Part shown: positions 37,557 to 48,924 of the stretch, piece by piece
Position numbering within the stretch: the first letter of the stretch is position 1
How the letters are laid out: every line of letters starts with the position of its first letter
Origin: Muscardinus avellanarius
Taxonomy: Eukaryota > Chordata > Mammalia > Rodentia > Gliridae
Length of the DNA stretch: 64,000 bases
NCBI GenBank assembly: GCA_963383645.1
Contig: OY726569.1
Span: 30,021,092 to 30,085,091, forward strand
Direction: 5' to 3'
The notes under the pieces: model-generated
Seen by the model: the letters and a program-made list of their open reading frames with translations, nothing else
Database searches by the model: none
Told to the model about the DNA's origin: nothing
Translations under genes and position numbers: made by a program

Positions 37557-39812
37557 CTGGATATATAGCTCAGTGGTAGAACACTTGCCTAACATGCACA
37601 AGACCCTATGTTTTTTGTTTTGTTTTGGTGGTACTGGGGGTGGAACCCAGGGGCTTTTCTACCTCCGGACTATACTCCCAGACCTATTTTATACTTTATT
37701 TGGAAACAGGGTCTCACTAAGTTGCTGAGAGCCTGCTAAGTAGCTGAGGCTGTGTGATCCTGTGCGATCCTCCTGTCTCAGTCTCCCAAGCGTAGAGATT
37801 ACAAGCGTGCGCCACCACGCCCGGCAAGGCCCTAGATTTAAATCCCAGTCCTGTAAATAAATAACCTGATCTTTTGGGGAAGATATCCTTCTCCCTTCTT
37901 TCTGTTCCTTACCATCCAAAGTTATAGGTAGCTGAGGCAAGAAGGAATGAGGCAGAAGTCTGTGCATGTGTATATGTATGTTGAGGGAGACATAACCTTG
38001 GAAGAGACAATATTTTTGTTTCCTCTCCAGGTGACAAGGAACCCTGTGCACATCCCAACTCTCGCTTTTGTGCCCCGGCTCACCAGTGCCCCATCATGGA
38101 CCCAGCCTGGGAGGCCCCCGAGGGTGTCCCTATTGACGCCATCATCTTTGGAGGCCGCAGACCCAAAGGTAAACATGTGGACTCTGTACCTTCTTGGTAA
38201 AAGGCCTAGCCCTATATGAGGGCCCGCTGACCTCCTGTACTGAAAGATCAATGAGCCATGCATAGTGGTACAGGCCCGTAATCCCAGCTACTCAAGAGGC
38301 TGAAGCAGGAAGCTTACAAGTTTGAGGCTGGCCTTGGCAACTTAGTGAGACCCTGTCTCAAATTTAAAAAATTTTAGCCAGGCATGGTAGCACACACCTG
38401 TAATCCCAGTATTTGGGAAGCTGAGAAAGGAGGATCACAAGTTTGAGGTCAGCCTAAGCAATTTTAGAAAGGCTCTCAGGCCGGGCATGGTGGCGCACGC
38501 TTGTAATCCCCGCGCTTTGGAGGCTGAGACAGGAGGATCGCACAGGTTCGAAGCCAGCCTCAGCTACTTAGTGAGGCTCTCAGCAACTTAGTGAGACCCT
38601 GTTTCCAAATAAAATATAAAAAAGGTCTGGGAGTATAGCCCGGAGGTAGAAAGCCTCTGGGTTCCACCCCCTGTACCACCAAAAAATAAAAGAAAGGCTC
38701 TCAGCAACTCAGTGAGATCCTATTTCTAGATTTAAAATATATATACTTATATATATTAAACATAAATATATATAAATATTTATATGGATAGGGGTGTAGC
38801 TTGGAGATAAAATGCCCCTGAGTTCCATCCCTAGTATCACAAAAAATTAATAACAGGATGGAGGGATCTATGTGGTGGCCCATACCTGTAATCCCAGTAC
38901 TTAGAGGCTGAGACAAGAGGATGGCAAGTTCAAGGATAGCCTTAGCAACCTAGCGAGGTTCTCAGAAACTTAGTGAAACCCTGTTTTTAAATAAAAAATC
39001 AATACAGCTAGGGATATAGCTCAGAGGTAGAATGACTCTGAGTTTAGTCTCCAGTACTAAAAATAAAAGAAGCCGGGCGTGGAGCCGCACCCTTGTAATC
39101 CCAGTACTTGGGAGGCTGTGACTGGAGGATCACAGGTTTGCAGCCAGCCTCAGCTACTTAGTGAGGCTCTCTGCAACTTAGTGAGACCCTGATTCAAAAT
39201 AAAGAATAAAAAATAGGGCTGGGGGTGTAGCTTGGAGATTGAATGCCCCTGGGTTCAATCTCTAGTACTGCAAATAAGGAGGACTGGGGGAAGGGCTGGG
39301 GGTGTGACTCAGTGATAGAGCTCTTGCCTCGCATGTGGGAATCCTATAATCCCAGTACTCAAGAGCTGAGATGGGAGGATTGCAGCCTCAGCAATTTGGA
39401 AAGACCCTATTTCAAAATAAAAAATAAGCTGAGTGTGGAAGCGTTCGCTTATAATCCCAGTACTTGGGAGGCTGAGACAGAAGGATCACAAGTTTGAGGA
39501 CAGCCTCCACAAGTAGTGAGACTTGCATCAACCTAGTGAGACTCCGTTTCCAAATAAAAATAAAATAGGGCTGGGAGTGTAACTCAGAGGTAGAATGCCC
39601 CTGGGTTCAATACCTAGCGCCCCCCCCCCAATTAACAAAAGAAAAATATAAGAAGGGCTAGGAGTGTAGCTTAGAGGAATAATGCCTGTGAGTTCCGTTC
39701 CCAGTATGTAAGGGAGGAGTTAGGGTTGTAACTAAGTGGTAACAAGGCGGAGACAGGAGACAGGAGATCGCGCAGGTTGGAAGCCAGCCGCACTGGTTTA
39801 AGAGATCCTGTT

Positions 39813-39887
<75 letters not shown>

Positions 39888-40961
39888 GTCTGGGAGTGTA
39901 ACCCAGAGGTAGAAGGGTTCCATCCCATGACCACCAAAAAAAAAAAAAGAAAGAAAGAAAAGAAAAGAAGCCCTCGGCCTGGATCTCCAGCCGCGGCTGT
40001 GCTTCCGCAGTTCTCTCCTGATGAAAGCGGACCTGGAGGAAGCCTGGGGTCTGGGAGTGGGATAGCTGAGGTCCTAGGAGGGAGACAACAGTCAAGACCA
40101 CCAGAAGGAATGGAGTACGGGGTCCGAAGAGAAGGGCTGCGGTGACCCCGCTCCTTGGTGTTCTAGGGGTACCCCTGGTGTATGAGGCCTTCAGCTGGCG
40201 TCATGGCGTGTTTGTGGGGAGCGCCATGCGCTCTGAGTCCACGGCTGCAGCCGAGCACAAAGGTAAGCCCCTGCCGGCGACTGCTGCCTCTCCTCCAGGG
40301 CCTCGGCCTCGCCTTCCCGCCCCCTTCTTGAGCCACACACCTCCTCTTGCCCACCCCTAGGGCCTTTAGCGCCCCCCATCTTCCCACTTCCACCTCCCCC
40401 CATCCCTCTCTCCCTGAGGAGCCTTTCAGCTCCCTCCAGCTGGACGCGGGTGCCCCTCCTTTGCTAGAGAGCAGGCGCTTCCTTACCCGTCCTCCTCCTG
40501 CCCTAGGGAAGGTCGTCATGCATGACCCGTTTGCCATGCGGCCGTTTTTTGGCTACAACTTTGGGCGCTACCTGGAGCACTGGCTGAGCATGGAGGGGCG
40601 CAAGGGGGTTCGGCTACCCCGCATCTTCCACGTCAACTGGTTCCGGCGGGACGAGGCAGGCCGCTTCCTGTGGCCCGGCTTTGGGGAGAACGCTCGGGTG
40701 CTAGACTGGATCTGCCGGCGCTTAGAGGGGGAGGACAGTGCCCGAGAGACGCCCATTGGGCTGGTGCCGGAGGAAGGAGCCCTGGACCTCAGTGGCCTCG
40801 GAGCCATAGACACCGCTCAACTGTTCTCGCTCCCCAAGGACTTCTGGGAGCAGGAGGTTCGGGACATTCGGAGCTACCTGACGGAGCAGGTCAACCAGGA
40901 TCTGCCCAAGGAGATACTGGCTGAGCTGGAGGCTCTGGAGGGGCGCGTGCGCCAGATGTGA
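26297..40961 (+). CDS. PCK2: Mitochondrial phosphoenolpyruvate carboxykinase (GTP), PEPCK-M
   Basis: It converts oxaloacetate and GTP to phosphoenolpyruvate, CO2 and GDP in the mitochondrial matrix. Ten coding exons join in phase to 640 residues, the usual length: 26297-26325, 30732-30977, 31433-31617, 31704-31907, 32262-32449, 32756-32918, 33153-33371, 38031-38168, 40167-40262, 40507-40961. Start [13 protein letters not shown]; the first about 35 residues are Arg-rich with almost no acidic residue, as in a matrix-targeting peptide. The GTP-binding P-loop FPSACGKTN spans residues 302-310, with the catalytic Cys at 306, and [11 protein letters not shown] (323-333) carries the metal-binding aspartates. 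The C-terminal lobe ([25 protein letters not shown]) is complete. All splice sites are GT-AG. Introns 1, 7 and 8 are SINE-filled. No stop or frameshift breaks the frame. Confidence 0.97.
27185..27785 (+). mobile_element. Sense SINEs in PCK2 intron 1
   Basis: Copies or pieces near 27190-27300, 27300-27475, 27480-27570 (ID half) and 27595-27775. The second looks inserted into the first. The rest of 26326-27185 and 27786-28540 shows no repeat or gene. Confidence 0.75.
28540..28755 (+). mobile_element. Sense B1-dID SINE
   Basis: Complete dimer ending in a short (CA)n tail. Confidence 0.85.
28775..28945 (+). mobile_element. L1 3' end fragment
   Basis: Closely follows the 3' UTR of the L1 at 20705-20870, sharing 'caccactaagcc'-like, 'ggagtgatgggg'-like and 'acaatgcaccaat' blocks in the same order. 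It is a 5'-truncated copy of the same L1 family. Confidence 0.75.
28985..30060 (+). mobile_element. Sense SINE array with one nested antisense SINE
   Basis: Sense copies near 28990-29110 (head), 29110-29480, 29510-29705 and 29812-30020. A young antisense copy (about 29217-29402) lies inside the second, flanked by ttcaaaataa-like duplicates. ID-only pieces lie near 29725-29790 and 30045-30115. Confidence 0.8.
30190..30425 (-). mobile_element. Antisense B1-dID SINE upstream of PCK2 exon 2
   Basis: Begins with a T-rich tail and ends in ccaccacgcccggctc. The 300 bases between it and exon 2 are unique intron. Confidence 0.85.
30987..31070. repeat. Short minisatellite in PCK2 intron 2
   Basis: About four copies of a 20-24 base unit built on caccttggggttcaccaaga, starting ten bases past the exon 2 donor. 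Unit lengths differ by small indels. Confidence 0.85.
33490..33935 (+). mobile_element. MIR element split by a sense SINE
   Basis: MIR-like body (ggctaaattacttcttctct, then gagactgctggtggattaaa) at 33490-33675, SINE at about 33676-33885, and a MIR-like tail (agcaagctctcattaataag) after it. It lies in PCK2 intron 7. Confidence 0.6.
33936..35230. other. Unique part of PCK2 intron 7
   Basis: About 1.3 kb of mostly unique intron with no recognised exon. Short open frames have no family resemblance that I can see. Confidence 0.5.
35231..37600 (+). mobile_element. Dense sense SINE array in PCK2 intron 7
   Basis: About eleven head-to-tail B1-dID copies and fragments, all sense, for example near 35350-35485, 35490-35695, 35730-35860, 35868-36057, 36105-36305, 36395-36480, 36510-36715, 36815-37000, 37125-37245 and 37270-37480. 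Also (TAAA)n at 36057-36084 and (GATA)n at 37505-37552. Confidence 0.85.
37554..37860. mobile_element. ID element interrupted by an antisense SINE
   Basis: A tRNA-like ID element (tagctcagtggtagaacact) is cut near 37608 by an antisense SINE (to about 37824). It resumes with aaggccctagattt, so caagaccct/caaggccct is the probable target duplication. Confidence 0.75.
38250..39945 (+). mobile_element. Sense SINE array in PCK2 intron 8
   Basis: Copies near 38255-38365, 38375-38470, 38480-38685, 38700-38850, 38875-39060, 39070-39275, 39430-39640 and 39735-39945, an ID-like piece near 39290-39345 and another near 39650-39715. In the last SINE the A-rich linker has become a pure (AT)n run (39817-39885). 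Confidence 0.8.
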
Positions 40962-41125
40962 CCCGAGGCTCCAGACTGGCAAGACAGCACAGCACCCGAG
41001 TCTGGAACAGGAAGCCTCAGGCCTGCAAGAAATAGGAGCAATTTGATATTAACATCTGAATGCCATGAGCCCAGGCCACAGACCTTCCTGTTGTCCAATA
41101 ATAAGAGATACTCGCTTATTTTACC
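40962..41125 (+). other. PCK2: PCK2 3' UTR with non-canonical poly(A) signal
   Basis: A short unique stretch follows the stop. No AATAAA is present before the SINEs begin. The nearest candidates are AATAAT (41096-41101) with a downstream T/GT-rich stretch near 41130, and AATAAG near 41226. The end point given is an estimate. Confidence 0.45.
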
Positions 41126-41284
41126 CAACATCTGTGCTGTTTTCATTTCCCACCTGTCTTCACAGGCTTCCTTCTAACACCAGTCTCAATGCTGACCCAG
41201 ACTGTCTCCAACTGGACCAGTCTCAATAAGTAGGAATTGCTGGGAGGAGGCATTACCCGCTGGGTATACTGAGGACTTAAAGAA

Positions 41285-42820
41285 TGGGGGCAGGCCGGTC
41301 ATGGTGGCGCATGCTTGTAATCCCAGTACTTGGGAGGCTGAGATGGGAGGATTGCAGGTTTACAGTCAGCCTCAGAAACTTAGTGAAACCCTGTGTTCAA
41401 ACCAAAGTACCACACAAAAAAAAAAAGTGGGGGCAGGCAGGCGTGGTGGTGCATGCCTGTAATCCTCGTACTTGGGAGGCTGAGATAAGAGGATCATAGG
41501 TTCCCGGATAGCCTCAGCAATTTAGCAAAGAGTCTCAGAAATTTAGCAGGACCCTGTTTCCAAATAAAAAGTAAAATAGGGCTGTGGGTATAGCTCAGAG
41601 GTAGAATGCCCCTGGGTTCAATTCCCAGCAACACACACACACACACACACACAAGAAGGGACCGCACAGGACATGGTGATGCATGCTTGTAATCCCAGTA
41701 CTTAGAAATGAGACAGGATTGCAGGTTCAAGGCTGGCATACCAATTTAGTGAGGACCTTAGCAACTTAGGGCTTATTTCAAAATAAGAAATAAAATAGAG
41801 CTGGAAGTGTGGCTCAGAAGCAGAACCCCCCGACCCCAGGTTCATTACCCAGTATACAGACACACAAAAAGAAAATTGCGGGGCATGGTGGCACACACTT
41901 GTAATCCCTGCCTTTGGGAGGCTGAGACAGGAGGATCTCGGTTCACGGGCTTCAGCTACTACTTAGTGAGGCCCTCTGCAACTCAGTGAGACCCTGTTTC
42001 AAACGAAACTCTAAAAAATAGGGCCGGAGGTGTAGCTTGGAGGTAGAATACTCGGAGGGAGGGAAGAAAGGAAGGAAGGAGAAAGAGGGAGGGAAGGGAG
42101 GGAGGGTGAATGAGTATTGGGCATCTCCAAACCCAGAGCAGCTCTCCTCAGGACTGTGTGCCTTTAAAAGTAATACTCCAGCCAGGTGTGGTGCCACTGC
42201 TTGTAATCCCAGTAGTTGGGAGGTGGAGACAGGAGGATCGAGGCCAGCCTCAGCAGCTCAGCAACACTTTCATCAACTTAGTGAAGCACTGTTTCGAAAT
42301 AAAAAATAAAATTGTTCTGGGGATGTAGCTTGAGTATAAAATACCCCTGGATTCAATCCCCAGTACCAAAAAAATATATGTACAAGGAGCCATGTGCAGT
42401 GGTACACATCTGTAATCCCAGTAATTTAGCAGGCTGAGACAGGAGGATTGCGAGTTCTAAGCCAGCCTTAGCATCTTGGTGAGACCCTGTTTCAAAATAA
42501 AAAAAATAAGCTAGGCATGGAGGCACACGATTGCAATCCCAGTACTTGGGAGGCTGAGACAGGAGGCTCAGTAGCTGCGGCCAGCCTCAGCTACAGAGTG
42601 AGGCCCTCTGCAACTTAGACCCTGTTTTAAAATAAAGAATAAAAAATAGGGCTGGGGTGTAGCTCAGAGGTAGATGCCCCTGGGTTCAATCTCTAATACC
42701 ACAAAAAGAAATTAATAAGTAAATAAATAAATAATAAATAAAAAGGGCTTGGGGTACAGTTCAGAGGTAGAGCAGCCCTGGGTTCAATTCTGAGTATCAC
42801 ACATCCATGGGGACTGGAAG
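41285..42820 (+). mobile_element. Sense SINE array downstream of PCK2
   Basis: Copies near 41290-41415, 41430-41630, 41660-41850, 41878-42050, 42180-42365, 42385-42505, 42510-42700 and an ID-like piece 42745-42800. (CA)n at 41632-41652. Confidence 0.8.
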
Positions 42821-42954
42821 GTATTAACCTTAAAAATGATTTTTGTCAACTAGAATAAAATTGACCCATATGCCCTTCAATTCCAGATAAATAATAAAAC
42901 ATAATTAACACATTTTAGTTAACCTTTTTATTTGAAAATAAAATACAGATACAT

Positions 42955-43275
42955 GCTGGGTGTGGTGGTACACGCTTATAATCCTAGTATTTGGGAGGCT
43001 AAGACAGTAAGTAGGATGGCAGGTGTGAGACCAGCCTCACCTATTTAATGAGGCCTTCCACACCTTAAGTGAGATCTTGTTTCAAAATAATAAGGTCCGG
43101 GCATGGTGGCGCAGGCTTGTAATCCCAGCATTGGGAGGCCGAGACAGGAGGTACAGGTTCAAAGCCAGCCTCAGCTACTTAGTGAGGCCCTTTGCAACTC
43201 CGTGAGACCGTTTCAAAATAAAGAATAAAAAATAGGGCTGGGATTACAAGCGTGCGCCACCACGCCTGGCTTCTT
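42955..43275. mobile_element. SINE and SINE chimera joined head-to-tail in opposite orientations
   Basis: A sense copy (42955-43090) is followed by another sense copy (43096-43236) that changes at gctggg (43237-43242) into the inverted head of an antisense SINE (to about 43271). Confidence 0.7.
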
Positions 43276-43459
43276 TGTCTTTCCTTTATGTTTCTTTTCT
43301 ATTTTTAAATTTGCTTCCATCCTACCTCAAGATCACTGCTTAATTCTACCCCTTTATTTAGCATATTAAAAATAATCATTTGGTTTCCTATTGTCCTTCA
43401 GGAAGGTGACTAGTCATATGTACAGCGTTAAGAGCTCATGGATTCAAACATACTTAATG

Positions 43460-43690
43460 TCTATTTTATTTTATTTATATTTATTTATTTATTTATTTAT
43501 TTTGGGTGGTACTGGGGTTCCTGGAAGCCCTTCTACCTCCGGGCTACACTCCCAGACCTATTTTTACATTTTTATTTGGAAACAGGGTCTCCTAAGCCAG
43601 CACGCATGGCTGGCTTCGAACCTGCGCGATCCTCCTGTCTCTGCCTCCCAAACGCAGGGATTACAAGCATGCGCCACCACGCCCAGCCAT
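43460..43690 (-). mobile_element. Antisense young SINE
   Basis: Full dimer with a TTTA tail, flanked by tacttaatgt(c/t)tatt-like duplicates (about 43450 and 43690). Confidence 0.85.
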
Positions 43691-44110
43691 ACTTAATGTT
43701 TATTAAACTGCCCTTTGGCCATGGAGCTCTGCTCCCGGGTCCTCTTGCCTTGATCCTGATAGTTCTGCTGCGTCCTCCTCCATATCTGGGATGGTGAAGT
43801 GTTCCATACTCACCTTGTATTTCCTGCCCAGATCTGTAATAAACCATTTATCCGAGAAGATCTTGTTTCTTTCGGTGGGAGATGGTATTTTAAGACTACA
43901 GTCTGTGCACTAGGAGTGTTCATTGCTCCTGGACAGCCTGTTATTTCTAGACCTTTTTGGTGCATAAAGATAGGAAAATAAAGCACCTGTTGAGATCATA
44001 TTGATACTGTTCAAAATCAGGGTTAAAGAGTTTTTACCTCTACATTACATCTGTAGTTCCTATCCTCCCCACATGCAAACATTTAGTTCTTAAGACCTAA
44101 GACATGAGAT
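43691..44110. other. Unique intergenic stretch
   Basis: No gene or recognised repeat. One 60-codon open frame (43799-43981) has no features that I would call coding. Confidence 0.5.
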
Positions 44111-44124
44111 GACACCTATCTCAT

Positions 44125-44339
44125 AAATGGTTTTTTTTTTTTTTTTTGGTACTGGGGTTCCTGGAAGCCCTTTTACCTCCGGGCTACACTCCCAGACCTA
44201 TTTTTTATATATTTGGAAACAGGGTCTCCTAAACCAGCGCGGCTGGCTTCGAACCTGCGCGACCCTCCTGTCTCCGCCTCCCAAGCGTGGGGATTACAAG
44301 CGTGCACCACCACGCCCGGCTCATAAATGTTTTCTAATC

Positions 44340-44393
<54 letters not shown>

Positions 44394-44545
44394 CTACTTT
44401 GGATTGAGCCCAGTAAATCTACCACCGAGCTACAGCCCCAGCCGTAATTTTGAAACAGGGTCTCGATACATTACCCAAGCTTCCCCAAACTCCCATCTTC
44501 CTGTCTGCCTCCTAAGTACTGGGATTACAGGTGTGGGCCATCTTA
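44125..44545 (-). mobile_element. Antisense SINEs and (GT)n
   Basis: Young antisense SINE 44130-44325 flanked by ctcataaatg-like duplicates, (GT)n 44343-44391, then an ID-led antisense SINE to about 44545. Confidence 0.8.
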
Positions 44546-44689
44546 ATCATATTTTAAGTCCCTCTATACTAATTTATAGAGGCACACTTCTCCCTTCCAT
44601 CTACACAGAGAATGCTACAAAAAGACAATGTATAACACACGAATGGGCATCAGTCACTTCAGATGATCAAACTTTCCCTTCCTGTTGCC

Positions 44690-45000
44690 TAGAGACATAG
44701 GCGAGTCTCCGGTCCAGGCCCGGGACCGGTGAGAGCGAGGCCCTTAAGCGGTCCAGCTCCCTCCCTGGCTCAGCCCGCCCCCTAGTGGACGTGCGCGAGA
44801 GCAGGAAGCCCGGCCGGTCAGGCAGGAAGTCAGGGGCTTGACATTTAGCTTTACCGCGGGTGCTGAAGGTGGGCACCTCTAGCTGTAGTAACCTGAAGTG
44901 GAGCTGGAGAAAGTAAAAGCTGTCTAAAGGAAAAGCACTTTACAGACTAACCAGAAACGTGCCGAATTTCAAAACCAAGAAAGCAAAAGCCAACGGAACG
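44690..45000. other. Isolated GC/CpG-rich unique island between PCK2 and DCAF11
   Basis: About 300 bases with many CpGs among AT-rich repeats. It holds a CTCF-type motif. No open frame, TATA box or splice pattern marks it as a gene start. An insulator or enhancer is more likely. Confidence 0.5.
44775..44788 (-). promoter_or_regulatory. CTCF-type binding motif
   Basis: Minus strand CCACTAGGGGGCGG fits the CTCF core CCASYAGRKGGCRS at every position. It has the same orientation as the motif at 14551-14564. Confidence 0.7.
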
Positions 45001-45169
45001 TATCAAAATGACTCAGTGATAATTATTTTTCAAAGAAAGGTCATTTTATTTACTTCAGTAAGACATTTAGTATACCCTAAAATGTAACTGCTCATGCAAA
45101 TATTAAAAACATTACAAGACACAAGTAAGTGACATAATCAAGTTCATAAGCTTAAAAACTTACATATAA

Positions 45170-45995
45170 GTGGGACACGGTGGTGGTCACCTGTAATTCC
45201 AGTACTTGGGAGGCTGAGACAGAAAAATCACAAAGAGGCTTAAGCCGGGCGTGGTGGCGCACGCTTGTAATCCCAGCATTCAGGAGGCTGAGACCTTGAG
45301 GATCGCGATTTGCTGACAGCCTCAGCTACTTAGTGAGGTCCTCTGCAATTCAGTGAGACCCGGTTTCAAAGTAAAGAATAAAAAATAGGGCAGGGGGTGT
45401 AGCTCGGAGGTCGAATGCCCCTGGGTTCCATCCCCAGACTACAAAAAAAAAAAAAAAGAAGAAAAAAGAAAAAAGAAAGAAAGAAAAATCACAGAGGCTT
45501 GTGGCCAGCCTCAGCAATTTAGCAATGCCCTTCTCAATTTGGTAAGACCCTATTTAAAATAAAAAATGAAGCCAGGCCAGAGTGGTGGTGCATGCTTGTA
45601 ATCCCCGCGCTTGGGAGGTGGAGACAGGAGGATCACACAGGTTCGAAGCCAGCCTCAGCTACTTAGTGAGGCTCTCAGCAACTTAGTGAGACCCTGTTTC
45701 CAAATAAAATATAAAATAGGTCTGGGAGTATAGACCGGAGGTAGAAAGCCTCTGGGTTCCACCCCTAGTAACACACACACACACACACACAAATGAAGCC
45801 AGGCTTGGTGGCACACGCTTGTAATCCCAGCATTCGGAAGGCTGAGAAAAGAGGATCAAGGTTCTCGGACAGCCTTAGCTACTTAGTGAGGTCCTCTTCA
45901 ACTTAGTGAGACCTGGTTTCAAAATAAAGAATAAAAAATAGGGCAGGGGGTGTAGCTTGGAGGTCAAATGCCCCTGGGTTCCAGACCCTCAAAAA

Positions 45996-46026
<31 letters not shown>

Positions 46027-47884
46027 AGCTGGGGGTATAGCTTGGAAAGAGAATGACACTGAGTTCAATTCCCAGTACCCTTTTCCCAAATTAAAAGGGC
46101 TAGGGATGTAGCTCAGTGGTAGAGTGCCCTGAGTTCAATCCCCATAAAATGCATATAATAAAAAATAAATTGGCAGGCATGGTTAATGCATGACTGTAAT
46201 CCCAATATTTTGGAGGCTGGGACATGAGGATCACAAATATGAGGCCAATTTTAGCAACTTAATGAGATCCTGTCTCAAAAAAAATAAAAAGTGCTCCAGG
46301 TGTAGCTTGGAAGTAGAATGCCCCAGGGTTCAGCTGGGCATAGTATGCATGCCTGTAATCCCAGTTGTTAGGAGGCTTAGACAGGAGGATAACAGGTTCA
46401 AGGCTGGCCTCAGCAATTTAGCAAGACTCTCAGGAACCTAGTAAAAACCTGTTTCAAAACAAAAAATAAAAACCGGATGTGGTAGCACATGCTTGTAATC
46501 CCAGTACTTGGGAGGCTGAGACAGGTAGATCAAAGGTTTGAGGACAGGCCCAGCAAGTAGTGAGACTCTAATCAACCTAGCAAGATCACAGTTCAAAAAA
46601 TAAATAGCCAGGCATGGTGGAACACACTTGTAATCCCCGCGCTTGGGAGGCAGAGACAGGAGGATGGTGCATGTTCAAAGCCAGCCTCGCTGGTTTAAGA
46701 GACCTTGTTTCCAAATAAAAATATAAAATAGGTATGGGAGTGTAGCCCAGAGGTAGAAGGGTTCCATCCCTAGTACCACCAAAAATAAATAAATAAATAA
46801 ATAAAAGCCAGGTGTGGTGGCGCATGCTTGTAATCCCAGCATTGAGGAGGCTGAGACAGGAGGATCACGGTTTGCGGACAGCCTCAGCTACTTAGTGAGG
46901 TCCCTTGCAACTCAGTGAGACCCTATTTCAAAATAAAGAATAAAAAATAGGGCAGGCGGTGTAGTTCAGAGGTAGAATGCCCCTAGGTTCCATCCCCAGT
47001 ACCACAAAAAATTAATAAAATAAAATAAAATATGGCTGGGAGCCGGGCGTGGTGGCGCACGCTTGTAATCCCCGTGCTTGGGAGCAGAGACAGGAGGATC
47101 GCGCAGGTTCGAAGCCAGCTGCACATGCTGGCTTAGGAGACCCTGTTTCCAAATAAAAATGTAAAAATAGGTCTGGGAGTGTAGCCCGGAGGTAGAAGGG
47201 CTTCCAGGAACCCCAGTACCACCAAAAAAAAAATATATATATATATGGCTGGGAGTGTTGCTCAGAAGTAGAATGCCCCTGGATTCAATACTCAGTATCA
47301 CACACAAAAAAATGTAATTAAAATTAAAAAAGAAGCCGGGCATGGTGGCACACGCTTGTAATCCCCGCGCTTGGGAGGCGGAGACAGGAGGATCATGCAG
47401 GTTCAAAGCCAGCCGCGCTGGCTTAAGAGACCCTGTTTCCAAATTTTTAAAAGTATAAAAATAGGTCTGGGCGTGAAGCCCGGAGGTAGAAGGGTTTCCA
47501 GAAACCCCAGTACCACCAAAAAACAAACCAAAAAAATTTTTTTTAAATCTGGGTATGAGCTGGGCGTGGTGGCGCACACTTGTAATCCCAGCATTTGGGA
47601 GGCTAAAACCAGAGGATCACCGTTCACAGACAGCCTATGCTACTTAGTGAGGCCCTTTGCAACTCAGAGCCTGTTTCAGAAAAGAATAAAAAAGGCCAGG
47701 GGTGGTGGCACACGCTTGTAACCCCCGCGCTTGAGAGGCGGAGACAGGAGGATTGCGTAGGTTCGAAGCCAGCCATTCTGGCTTAAGAGACTCTGTTTCC
47801 AAATAAAAAATATTTTAAAAAAAAAATAGGTCTTGGAGTGTAGCCCGGAGGTAGAAGGCCTTCTAGGAACCCCAGTACCACCAA

Positions 47885-47924
<40 letters not shown>

Positions 47925-48840
47925 AGAGCATGGGGTATAGCTCAGAAGTCCAATGCCTCTGAGTTCCATCTCCAGACCCGCAAAAAAAAAAAAAAATATC
48001 TGGGTCCGTGTAGCTTGGAAGTAGAATGCCCCTTGGATTCATTCCTCAGTACCATAAAAATATGTCCCTGGGTCCAATCCCCAGTACTAAAAAAAAGAAA
48101 TAAAAAAAGATTTATGTTCTGCGTAACAATTATTGATAATCACAGAACCCTGAAAACAATAGATCTAAATATTCTACAGGATGGGATTGGTTAAAAATAA
48201 TTATGAAGCCAGGCATGGTGATACGCACCTGTAATCCCAGTACTTGGGTGGCTGAGACAGGAAGATCACAGGTTCACAGTCAGCCTCGGCAATTTAGCAA
48301 GGCCCTCTGCAATTTAGGGAGACCCTGTTTCAAAATAAGAAATAGCCAGGCGTGGTGAAACACGCTTATAATTCCTGTACTCGGGAGGCTGGGACTGGAG
48401 GATCGAAGGTTCTCGGACAGCCTCAGCTACTTAGTGAGGCCCTCCTCAACTTAGTGAGACCCTTTTTCTAAATAAAGAATAAAAAGTCGGGCGTGGTGGA
48501 ACATGCTTGTAATCCCAACATTCGGGAGGCTGAGATTGGAGGATCGTGGTTCACAGACAGCCTCAGCTACTTAGTGAGGCTCTTCGCAACTTAGTGAGAC
48601 CCTGCTTCAAAATAAAGAATAAAAATAGGGCAGGGGGTATAGCTCGGAGGTATAAAGCCCCTGGGTTCCATCCCCAGACCTGCAAGAAAGAAAGAAAAGA
48701 AAAGAAAAGAAAAGAAGGAAGGAAGGAAGGAAGGAAGGAAGGAAGGAAGGAAGGAAGGGAGGGAGGGAAAGGAAAGGAAAATCAAGTTGGGAGTATAACT
48801 TGGAGGTAGAATGCCTCTGGGTTCCATTCTAAGTATCAAA
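45170..48840 (+). mobile_element. Very dense sense SINE array
   Basis: About twenty head-to-tail B1-dID copies and fragments, almost all sense. Clear examples lie near 45243-45440, 45575-45775, 45797-45990, 46160-46320, 46470-46600, 46605-46780, 46806-47010, 47040-47225, 47335-47520, 47560-47690, 47693-47885, 48205-48340, 48345-48485 and 48485-48690. Microsatellite tails include (TAAA)n 46002-46027 and 47882-47923, and (GGAA)n 48715-48768. Confidence 0.85.
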
Positions 48841-48924
48841 AAATTATATATATATATATATAATCTCACATGATAAAGACACAGATGTACCAGGTAGCCA
48901 TTGAGATGATATAGCAGCAGACTG

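Noticed and set aside
46966..47577. 203-codon minus-strand frame
   Set aside because: A translation of several SINEs in reverse; the same peptide words ([18 protein letters not shown]) recur at many SINE copies in the window.
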